6,278 nucleotides of DNA. It comes from Actinomycetes bacterium (GTDB lineage Bacteria > Actinomycetota > Acidimicrobiia > Spongiisociales > UBA5794). Location of the stretch: NCBI GenBank assembly GCA_023336875.1, contig JAMBLH010000217.1:1-6278 (forward strand), given 5' to 3'. Shown here one piece after another: positions 1 to 5,313 of this stretch; positions within the stretch are counted from its first letter, which is position 1, and each line of letters starts with the position of its first letter. Both the position numbers and the translations under genes were made by a program. The notes under the pieces were generated by a model. It had not been told where the DNA came from, made no database searches, and worked only from the letters and a program-made list of their open reading frames with translations.

Positions 1-648
1 GCCGGACGAATCGTCACTGCCTCCGCGACGCCCGACGATGATGCTCAAGCTGAGGCGATCCTCGCAGACCTCGATCTCGAACGCTACTCAATGACGTGTG
101 ACGTTGTTCGTGCAGGGACAGCCAAGGGTATTGTCGACACCTTCTCTCCCGGAACTCTCCTTGTTCTGGGAGCCCCCGGCGGATCGTGGATGCAGCGACA
201 GTTCTTCGGTCCGGGTCGCAAGCTCCTCTATTCCGCTTCCGGAGGTGCAGTGGTGGTCCGGTCTGCGCCCCGCCGATGTTTCCAGGCTGCTGGCCCTGTA
301 GCTGCACTCGGAACACGAATGCGGGTTCGTGATGCCGAGTTGATCATCGATGGTAGGCCTGCCGTTCCCGTTGCTGAGGACGGGCAACTTGTTGGCATCG
401 TGCGCACGGAGATGCTGCTGGCCTGTTCCGACGAAACGACGATTGGTGAAGTGATGGAGGAGCCTGTGTTCCTCCACGTCGATGACGTTGCTGAGGACAG
501 CGAGCACGTTGCACAGTTCCTTGGTGGAGGTGCCGTGCCCGTGGTCGATCGAGGAGGCAACCTCTTTGGAGAGATCGTGTACGCACATCCGAGGAGCGGG
601 GATCAGGCAGAAGATCTGCCGAAGGACCAGTTCAGCAGCGAGTTCTGA
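1..648 (+). CDS. USP domain fused to a CBS pair (5'-partial)
   Basis: The reading frame is open from base 1 to the TGA at 646-648 (215 codons), so the N-terminus lies outside the window; the internal ATG at 91 would cut the USP domain and is not a credible start. Codons 1-90 are the C-terminal half of a universal stress protein fold, with a nucleotide-binding loop of G57-x2-G60-x9-G70 (GAPGGSW to FFGPG); the residue after G70 is Pro rather than the usual Ser/Thr. Codons about 95-142 form a weak first CBS motif (AVPVAEDGQLVGIV) and about 147-195 a clearer second one (VMEEP, GGGAVPVVDRGGNLFGEIV). USP and CBS domains commonly bind adenine nucleotides, so a cytoplasmic ATP/AMP-responsive stress protein is likely. 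It lies upstream of the regulator gene in the same direction, but a separate promoter follows it. Family assignment is firm; the physiological role is inferred. Confidence 0.85.
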   Translation, partial: AGRIVTASATPDDDAQAEAILADLDLERYSMTCDVVRAGTAKGIVDTFSPGTLLVLGAPGGSWMQRQFFGPGRKLLYSASGGAVVVRSAPRRCFQAAGPVAALGTRMRVRDAELIIDGRPAVPVAEDGQLVGIVRTEMLLACSDETTIGEVMEEPVFLHVDDVAEDSEHVAQFLGGGAVPVVDRGGNLFGEIVYAHPRSGDQAEDLPKDQFSSEF

Positions 649-703
649 GTAGCGGTTCCTCCCAACATCCGAGACTCATCAGGACGAATCTGGCACCGAA
701 ATG

Positions 704-732
704 TTGACATACGACGCAAATCGTACGATACT
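704..732 (+). promoter_or_regulatory. Sigma70-like promoter for the regulator-USP operon
   Basis: A perfect -35 hexamer TTGACA lies at 704-709 and GATACT at 727-732 (4 of 6 matches to TATAAT), with a 17-bp spacer. The surrounding DNA is far more A+T-rich than the flanking genes. Transcription would start near 739-741, giving a leader of roughly 75 nt to the chosen ATG at 815. The -10 assignment is less certain than the -35, because other A+T-rich hexamers are close by. Confidence 0.6.
720..729. promoter_or_regulatory. Palindromic operator candidate ATCGTACGAT
   Basis: ATCGTACGAT is a perfect 10-bp palindrome located between the -35 and -10 elements and overlapping the start of the -10. A second arrangement, TACGA at 710-714 with TCGTA at 721-725, overlaps it. 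A repressor bound here would block RNA polymerase. The first gene downstream encodes a winged-helix protein, so autoregulation is the natural guess. The same half-sites recur at 4457-4470. Confidence 0.4.
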
Positions 733-760
733 TATATCAGTAAACAAAAGTCTTATATAC

Positions 761-774
761 GCTCCTGTGGGAGC
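761..774 (+). promoter_or_regulatory. Leader hairpin ahead of the regulator gene
   Basis: GCTCC (761-765), loop TGTG, GGAGC (770-774) form a perfect 5-bp, G+C-rich stem in the predicted leader. The 3' arm contains the GGGAG that would serve as ribosome-binding site for the alternative GTG start at 779, so the stem would mask that start and favour the ATG at 815. It is short and could be chance. Confidence 0.3.
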
Positions 775-814
775 ACACGTGACGATGCACTCGCATGACA
801 AGGCGGATCAAACG

Positions 815-1117
815 ATGGTTAGCGACGACCGGAAGCCATGGACATTCCTCACGAACCACACACGTGTACTCGTGGTGATCTCCGACAGCCCGACTGCCCG
901 GCTTCGCGACATCGCCGAAACAATAGGCATCACCGAGCGAGCTGCCCAGCGTATCGTCGCCGACCTTGAGGAGGCTGGATATCTTTCTCACGAGAAGATT
1001 GGTCGCAGGAACGTCTATCAGATCGAGCAGGGTACGCATCTCCGCCACGAGTTGGAGCAGAACAATCAACTCCGCAGTCTCCTGGATCTGATTCGTCCCA
1101 ATCAAGTAGGTCGTTGA
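815..1117 (+). CDS. Small winged-helix DNA-binding regulator (MarR/ArsR-like fold)
   Basis: From ATG 815 the product is 100 residues. Residues 9-22 (WTFLTNHTRVLVVI) form the first helix, 29-38 (RLRDIAETIG) helix 2, 40-57 (TERAAQRIVADLEEAGYL) the recognition helix and turn, and 58-70 the basic wing (HEKIGRRNVYQI). A Leu-rich C-terminal helix (76-93) could dimerise. No ligand, metal or kinase-receiver domain is visible. The frame stays open upstream to ATG 701, but that codon overlaps the -35 element at 704, so it is very unlikely to be translated from this promoter. GTG 779 (GGGAG 5 nt upstream) and ATG 785 are alternatives; ATG 815 is preferred for AAGGCGG at 800-806 (8 nt spacer) and because the WTFLTNH beginning is where small actinobacterial homologues start, from memory. 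It lies 41 bp before the tandem-USP gene, probably in the same operon. Its effector and targets are unknown. Confidence 0.82.
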   Translation: MVSDDRKPWTFLTNHTRVLVVISDSPTARLRDIAETIGITERAAQRIVADLEEAGYLSHEKIGRRNVYQIEQGTHLRHELEQNNQLRSLLDLIRPNQVGR

Positions 1118-1158
1118 TGGCCGTGGTGGATGAAGCGCTGATTGAGGGAGGCTGACCC

Positions 1159-2100
1159 ATGGATAGGTTCAGGAACATTCTGATCGCAGCATCACCGGGG
1201 CTCCTGGATCCACAGACACTCCGATCGGCTGTGAAGCTCGCGGAGGCCAATGATGCTCGACTCACTCTCATCGACGTTGTTGCGCCGCTGCCGAAGTGGC
1301 GCAAGACGGTCAATGTTGAGGGTCGAGTCATCGACGTCGAGGCTGCGCTGCTCAAGGACCGTGAGGAACGGCTCCGTGTTCTGGTTGAGAACACACAGGC
1401 TCGAGCTGACACTGAAACGATCGTCATGGCAGGTGAGCCGTTCATTGAAGTGATTCGTCGGGTCCTGACAGGTCAACATGATCTGGTAATGGTCGGTGAA
1501 CCTGCACCCGACAAGCCCCATGTCCCGCAGCTGAGCAGTGGCGTGATGCACTTGCTGCGGAAGTGCCCGGTCCCGGTATGGGTCGTTCGGTCGCCTCAGG
1601 CCGACAACAATCGTGTGCTTGCCCTGGTCGACCCGGATCCCGGTGATCCGGTCCGGCACGGCTTGAACGACCTCGTTCTGGAGCTGGCGACATCCCTTGC
1701 ATTCCGCGAGGGAGCAGAACTTCATATCGCCCACGCGTTGTCGCTTGCTGGAGAAGCAACCTTGCGTTCATCGCCCCATGTGCAGCTGCCGGGCTCAGTA
1801 GTGGATGTAATGGTGAGCGGTGCCGAGACGACAAGGAACCGGCAGCTTAACGCGCTTACTCTTCGGCATGTCAGCGAAGGCGACCGCACCATTCACATGC
1901 TTTCGGGCGCACGAGGTGACGTGCTGCCCCGGTTGGCTGACCGTCTCGATGTTGGCGTTGTCGTCATGGGAACCGTGGGCCGAACCGGATTGAGGGGACT
2001 GATTATGGGGAACACTGCAGAGACCATCCTGCGGGCGGTTCGCTGCTCGGTACTGGCGGTTAGGCCCGAGGGTTTTGCCACACCGGTCAAGATCCGCTGA
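1159..2100 (+). CDS. Tandem universal stress protein (two USP domains)
   Basis: The product has 313 residues, about twice a single USP, as in UspE-type tandem proteins. The ATG at 1159 has a strong ribosome-binding site, GAGGGAGG at 1144-1151, with a 7-nt spacer. Domain 1 (about 1-145) keeps the fold (RNILIAASPG start, CPVPVWVVRSP end), but its nucleotide loop is degenerate: G113-x2-A116-x9-S126-S127. Domain 2 (about 150-307) carries a textbook ATP-binding loop, G271-TV-G274-x9-G284-N285-T286, followed by CSVLAVRPEG. One intact and one decayed loop suggests that domain 2 binds nucleotide while domain 1 is structural or regulatory. No signal peptide or membrane segment is seen, so it is cytoplasmic. 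It lies 41 bp after the winged-helix gene and probably shares its promoter. It converges on the antiporter gene, with only 25 bp between the two stop codons. Confidence 0.93.
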   Translation: MDRFRNILIAASPGLLDPQTLRSAVKLAEANDARLTLIDVVAPLPKWRKTVNVEGRVIDVEAALLKDREERLRVLVENTQARADTETIVMAGEPFIEVIRRVLTGQHDLVMVGEPAPDKPHVPQLSSGVMHLLRKCPVPVWVVRSPQADNNRVLALVDPDPGDPVRHGLNDLVLELATSLAFREGAELHIAHALSLAGEATLRSSPHVQLPGSVVDVMVSGAETTRNRQLNALTLRHVSEGDRTIHMLSGARGDVLPRLADRLDVGVVVMGTVGRTGLRGLIMGNTAETILRAVRCSVLAVRPEGFATPVKIR

Positions 2101-2125
2101 GCTGAACAAGCAGGTCACCAGGTGT

Positions 2126-4327
2126 CTACCCGGAGCGGTCGGCGCGCGATCGAAGGGCAACGATTGCTACGGGGATTCTTGCGTGTTGGAGGATGTGGCT
2201 GACTCGGTGCCCAAAGAACGGACGATCGGTGAGTGGACGGTTGGATGCTCCGATCACGAGGAGGTCGTAGCCGGATTGGTTCGCGAGCTCGACGATCTCG
2301 GCTTCGGCGTTTGTTGCCACCTCGACCATCGTTTCGACGTCGACGCCGAGTCGTTCCCCGAATGCAGCGGCACTTGTGGTGATCTCGCGACCAGTGCGGA
2401 TGGCTTCTCTCTCGGTCACCGAGCTGAACATCATGCCCTGTTCCTGTGGGCGGTTCACTACGTGAAGCGCCGATACCTGGCCCCCGGTCGTGCGCGCAAT
2501 CGAGTAGGCAAGCTCCTCGGCAGCCCTTGATGATCGGCTTGCGACAACCGGAACGAGGACGCTGGAAGGCACAGACGTGCTGTAGTCCCCTTCCGCGGGG
2601 AGGTGCACGACCACTGTCGGGATGTCGACGAGAGCAAGGATGCGATCGACCATCGTCGAGAAGCGCCCAGATTGTTCGTCCTCGTCCGATGACGCCCCGA
2701 TAAGCATCAGGTCGTACCCAAGCCGTGCCTCGCGCGCGATTGCCTCTGCCGGATCGCGCGCCTGGATATGGATTCGATGGTGGCGGCTGTTGCTCAGCTC
2801 AGAGAGCACGTCGTCTGGCTCAGTGTCTGCGTCTGCACGGCGGCGGGGGAGGAGCGACCGCGATGTCGAACTATCGACGGTGAGAACCGCTATCTCAGGA
2901 TCATCGAAGGCGCTCGCAATGAGGCGAGCGGCATAGCGACTATTGGCTCCGCCACGTGTGGGAAGAAGAATGCGCTTGGCACCAAGAATCTCGGATGACG
3001 CATGGATGGCCTCGCGCTCGAGCCGATCCGCTTCCTCAGGAGGGATACGCCAGCCGTGCACGACCCTTCGCAGCAATTGAGGGGCCGTCATTGACGTGAC
3101 GATTGCTGCCAGGACAAGCACGGTGTACCCGGTTGTGCTCACCACACCAAGATTGAGGGCGACGATTGCAACAACGATGCCCATTGCACCGAGCGCTGTC
3201 AGGCCTGCCCCGAGGGCGAGCGCCTCACGTCGTTCGATGCCAGCTATTCGTGCTCCGATAAGCGTTCCAACCATCTTTGCTGCGATTGCCAGGACGATGA
3301 GCCCGATCGCCCATGCAATCGCCGAACCGGATCGGAGAAGCCCAATATCAACCTGGAGTCCGCTGAACGCGAAGAAGATGGGTGCAAAGAACGCCGCAGT
3401 AAAGGTCTCGAGCGTTCTCCTGACATCGGGAAGCTGGTGCCGGGTTGTGGCAAGGAGGATGCCGACGATAAATGCCCCGAGAATGGCCTCGAGCTGGAGT
3501 GCCTGGGTGATGATGCCACCAGCGAGAGCTGCGAGGATTGCCACGGTGAGCGCCGCGGTGACACTCGATCCCCGATCCAGGATATATCGCATGACTCTGT
3601 CGAGGGCCCACCGCCCCGCGGTGATCAGTATCACGAGGAATAGCGCTAGTCCACCGAATGAACGTGCCATGAGCTCAGGCTTGAATCCGTCGAGGGCAAT
3701 CCCTGTCAACGCAGCGAGAAGCAGCCAGCCAACCGCATCCATGGTCATGCCCGCAGCCAGAGTGATCTGGGCGAAATTACGTCGCATCAGCCCAAGATCC
3801 TGCAGAATCTTCGCTACCACCGGTAGGGCTGACACGGACAGCGCCAAAGCAAAGAACCCGGCGAACAGCGACCGTTCGATCCCCTCACCGATGAAGACGT
3901 TCGGAACGAGCCACGCTGCTCCGCCCATGACCACCAAAGGGACAACGAAACCGCCAACAGAGACCCACCCGGCTGCCTTTCGGAATCGCATGATGATTCC
4001 GAGATCGGTTTCATATCCGATCACGACAAGCAGCAGGATCACGCCGATCCACGCGAGAGCGAATATTGCAGATCGCACAACATCGTCACCGAACACCCAG
4101 TCGTACGCCCCGGGCGCCAGCCGGCCGAAGAACGTTTGGCCGAGGATCACACCCGCCAGGAGCTCACCGACCACGGGCGGCTGTCCGATACGTTTCATCA
4201 GTCCGCCCAGAATTCGAGCGAACCCAACCAGCACGAACAGCTGCACTAGAAGGACGAGAACTTGGTGCTCATCGAGGGGAGCTGCCGCGCCGGGAGATGC
4301 GGTCAAGATGATTCCATGACTCAACAT
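2126..4327 (-). CDS. CPA2-type cation/proton antiporter with two C-terminal USP domains
   Basis: This 733-residue inner-membrane protein has about 12-13 hydrophobic segments over residues 22-420, then a cytoplasmic tail. The membrane part has CPA2 (KefB/NapA-like) hallmarks: RIGQPPVVGELLAGVILG (46-63), ALSVSALPVVAKILQDLGL (162-180), MDAVGW (196-201) where NapA has its Asp-Asp pair, FFAFSGLQVDIGLL (318-331), and a helix Lys at K351. The first Asp of the pair is Met196 and the ion-binding Asp197 is kept. KefC-type transporters have Gln-Asp at this site, so Na+/H+ or K+/H+ exchange cannot be told apart. The tail holds USP domains at about 450-577 and 587-726, both with degenerate loops (G544-x2-S547-x9-S557-T558 and G693-x2-N696-x9-G706-H707). 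There is no TrkA-N/RCK domain; the USP pair takes its place. AGGAAG lies 5 nt before the ATG. It is divergent from the CBS-BON gene. The fusion suggests transport gated by a stress or nucleotide signal. Confidence 0.93.
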   Translation of the reverse strand: MLSHGIILTASPGAAAPLDEHQVLVLLVQLFVLVGFARILGGLMKRIGQPPVVGELLAGVILGQTFFGRLAPGAYDWVFGDDVVRSAIFALAWIGVILLLVVIGYETDLGIIMRFRKAAGWVSVGGFVVPLVVMGGAAWLVPNVFIGEGIERSLFAGFFALALSVSALPVVAKILQDLGLMRRNFAQITLAAGMTMDAVGWLLLAALTGIALDGFKPELMARSFGGLALFLVILITAGRWALDRVMRYILDRGSSVTAALTVAILAALAGGIITQALQLEAILGAFIVGILLATTRHQLPDVRRTLETFTAAFFAPIFFAFSGLQVDIGLLRSGSAIAWAIGLIVLAIAAKMVGTLIGARIAGIERREALALGAGLTALGAMGIVVAIVALNLGVVSTTGYTVLVLAAIVTSMTAPQLLRRVVHGWRIPPEEADRLEREAIHASSEILGAKRILLPTRGGANSRYAARLIASAFDDPEIAVLTVDSSTSRSLLPRRRADADTEPDDVLSELSNSRHHRIHIQARDPAEAIAREARLGYDLMLIGASSDEDEQSGRFSTMVDRILALVDIPTVVVHLPAEGDYSTSVPSSVLVPVVASRSSRAAEELAYSIARTTGGQVSALHVVNRPQEQGMMFSSVTEREAIRTGREITTSAAAFGERLGVDVETMVEVATNAEAEIVELANQSGYDLLVIGASNRPLTDRPFFGHRVSHILQHARIPVAIVALRSRADRSG

Positions 4328-4386
4328 CGCAGCTTCCTACCTTCTCGAGGATGCCAGGATCGCAGAAGCGTAGCATCGGCTTGTGG

Positions 4387-4416
4387 TTGACAGGCAAGGT
4401 ACCCAGCGAATATTAT
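4387..4416 (+). promoter_or_regulatory. Strong sigma70-like promoter for the CBS-BON gene
   Basis: A perfect TTGACA lies at 4387-4392 and TATTAT at 4411-4416 (5 of 6 matches to TATAAT), with an 18-bp spacer. It is the best promoter in the window. Transcription would begin near 4423 and leave about 130 nt of leader before the GTG at 4552. The antiporter must be transcribed from the other strand of this same region, but no equally clear -35/-10 pair is visible there. Confidence 0.65.
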
Positions 4417-4426
4417 CACGATATTA
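4411..4426. promoter_or_regulatory. Imperfect dyad over the -10 element
   Basis: TATTATC-AC-GATATTA is a 16-bp inverted repeat with 6 of 7 arm positions paired, covering the -10 hexamer and the predicted start site. Its right half includes ACGAT, the half-site also found at 725-729 and 4466-4470. A bound protein would compete with RNA polymerase and could affect the divergent antiporter too. A+T-rich DNA produces such dyads easily, so confidence is low. Confidence 0.3.
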
Positions 4427-4456
4427 GTAACGTACTATATATGGCGTGTAATGAGG

Positions 4457-4470
4457 ATCGTAGGGACGAT
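4457..4470. promoter_or_regulatory. Inverted repeat ATCGT-AGGG-ACGAT in the CBS-BON leader
   Basis: Perfect 5-bp arms ATCGT (4457-4461) and ACGAT (4466-4470) are separated by 4 bp. These are the same half-sites that abut to form the palindrome at 720-729. A further small dyad, ATTG-G-CAAT, follows directly at 4469-4477. The repeat lies about 35 nt downstream of the predicted + strand start and upstream of any - strand antiporter promoter, so it could serve both directions. It could also fold as a weak RNA hairpin. Confidence 0.35.
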
Positions 4471-4551
4471 TGGCAATGCGGCGCATCAGAGCATGTGGCA
4501 TGTCGACGGGGTTAGCACAAGCGTGTGTGCCGTTCCGTCCAGGAGGCCGAG

Positions 4552-5190
4552 GTGCGCGTTGAAGAGGTCATGACCCCGAGTCCGCTGTTGTGCGATCGTG
4601 CCGAAACTCTCGTAGCTGCCTCACGGCTCATGGGCCAGCACGATGTCGCAGCGCTCGCGGTGACCGACTCGAACCATCGGCTCGTTGGGATGCTCTCGGT
4701 CGATGATCTTGTGCGGTGGGAGGCGAATCGGAGCGACTCGCGTAGGTGGATCCGCAATCTGGAGCGTACGGTGCTTGTTGTTCACGTCATGTCACACGAG
4801 ATTGTCGCTATTTCGTCTGGGGAGTCGATTTCACAGGCTGCTCGCGTGATGCAATACATCGGCCGGTCGGTGCTCCCGGTCATGGATTCCGACGGTCTAT
4901 TGGCCGGCATTGTCTCGGCTGGAGACGTGGCGTCGGTATCGGCACGCTCTGACGCCTCTCTTGAGGTGGAGGTTCGCGATCGGTTGAGAGATAGCCCGAA
5001 TGCTGCGCCACAAGGAACTCTTAACGTCTACGTCGAGCGTGGCACGGTGACGCTCACTGGCATGGTGACATCGCGCAAGCGACTACACGCACTACGTCGC
5101 AAAGTTGCAACGGTCTCCGGCGTGGCAGGCCTTCGAACGGAACGGCTGACGGCTGAACGGGCTCTCGCGTTTCAAGAGAAGGACGGATGA
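4552..5190 (+). CDS. CBS-CBS-BON domain protein
   Basis: The product is 212 residues from GTG 4552, chosen because a perfect AGGAGG (4541-4546) sits 5 nt upstream and the resulting N-terminus (MRVEEVMTP) matches the usual CBS protein start. The upstream GTG at 4525 would add nine residues and has no good ribosome-binding site. CBS 1 spans about residues 5-57 (VMTPSPLL, LVGMLSVDDLVRW) and CBS 2 about 77-127 (VMSHEIVAIS, SVLPVMDSDGLLAGIVSAGD); together they form a Bateman module that typically binds AMP/ATP-type ligands. A BON domain follows at about 134-203 (LEVEVRDRLRD, NVYVERGTVTLTGMV, RRKVATVSGVAGL). BON domains often associate with membranes or phospholipid, but no signal peptide is present, so it is probably cytoplasmic. 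It is divergent from the antiporter across a shared regulatory region, which suggests co-regulation. The exact role is unknown. Confidence 0.93.
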   Translation: MRVEEVMTPSPLLCDRAETLVAASRLMGQHDVAALAVTDSNHRLVGMLSVDDLVRWEANRSDSRRWIRNLERTVLVVHVMSHEIVAISSGESISQAARVMQYIGRSVLPVMDSDGLLAGIVSAGDVASVSARSDASLEVEVRDRLRDSPNAAPQGTLNVYVERGTVTLTGMVTSRKRLHALRRKVATVSGVAGLRTERLTAERALAFQEKDG

Positions 5191-5199
5191 TCCCGTCTT

Positions 5200-5223
5200 G
5201 TCCCACAGGAGGCGATGTGGGGC
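5200..5223 (+). terminator. Hairpin just after the CBS-BON gene, possible terminator
   Basis: GTCCCACA (5200-5207) pairs with TGTGGGGC (5216-5223) in an 8-bp stem with one G-U pair and an 8-nt loop, starting 10 nt after the TGA. No T-tract follows, so intrinsic termination would have to be of the U-poor kind proposed for actinobacteria. Position supports the call; the missing U-run weakens it. Confidence 0.35.
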
Positions 5224-5290
5224 CAAGTTGTTCACTGTTTGTCCCACTGGTGGATTCCTGCATTCTCGAGCCTACCTCTGGTGCCAAGCG

Positions 5291-5312
5291 GGCGAGAACC
5301 CGAAGGTTTGCC
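5291..5312 (-). terminator. UUCG hairpin just after the PLP enzyme gene, possible terminator
   Basis: Read on the - strand, two nucleotides after the TAG of the PLP enzyme, AACC-TTCG-GGTT forms a perfect stem with the very stable UUCG tetraloop. It is extended by GGC/GCC across a 1x3 internal loop. There is no T-tract. Position and tetraloop make it the best terminator candidate for the - strand gene. Confidence 0.4.
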
Positions 5313-5313
5313 T

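Noticed and set aside
930..1445. - strand open frame of 171 codons
   Set aside because: It is antisense to the regulator and tandem-USP genes; the Ser/Arg/Thr-rich product has no family signal.
2094..2138. CCGCT/AGCGG arms around the convergent stop codons as a terminator
   Set aside because: Five-base arms with a loop of about 35 nt and no T-tract are not convincing; I see no terminator between the two converging genes at 2100-2126.
2075..2530. + strand open frame of 151 codons at the convergent junction
   Set aside because: It overlaps the end of the tandem-USP gene and runs antisense through the antiporter USP tail, with no recognisable domain.
3096..4319. Long + strand open frame of 407 codons
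   Set aside because: It lies wholly antisense to the antiporter gene, whose product has clear family motifs along its length. The antisense product is a low-complexity Ala/Arg/Pro/Ser/Thr sequence typical of the reverse frame of a high-G+C gene.
4412..4417. GATAAT on the - strand as the antiporter -10 element
   Set aside because: The hexamer matches well, but the DNA 16-18 bp upstream on that strand has nothing like TTGACA, so the antiporter promoter stays unassigned.
4462..4470. GGGAC as a possible DosR box
   Set aside because: Only one half resembles the mycobacterial DosR site; the matching GTCCC half at the right spacing is absent.
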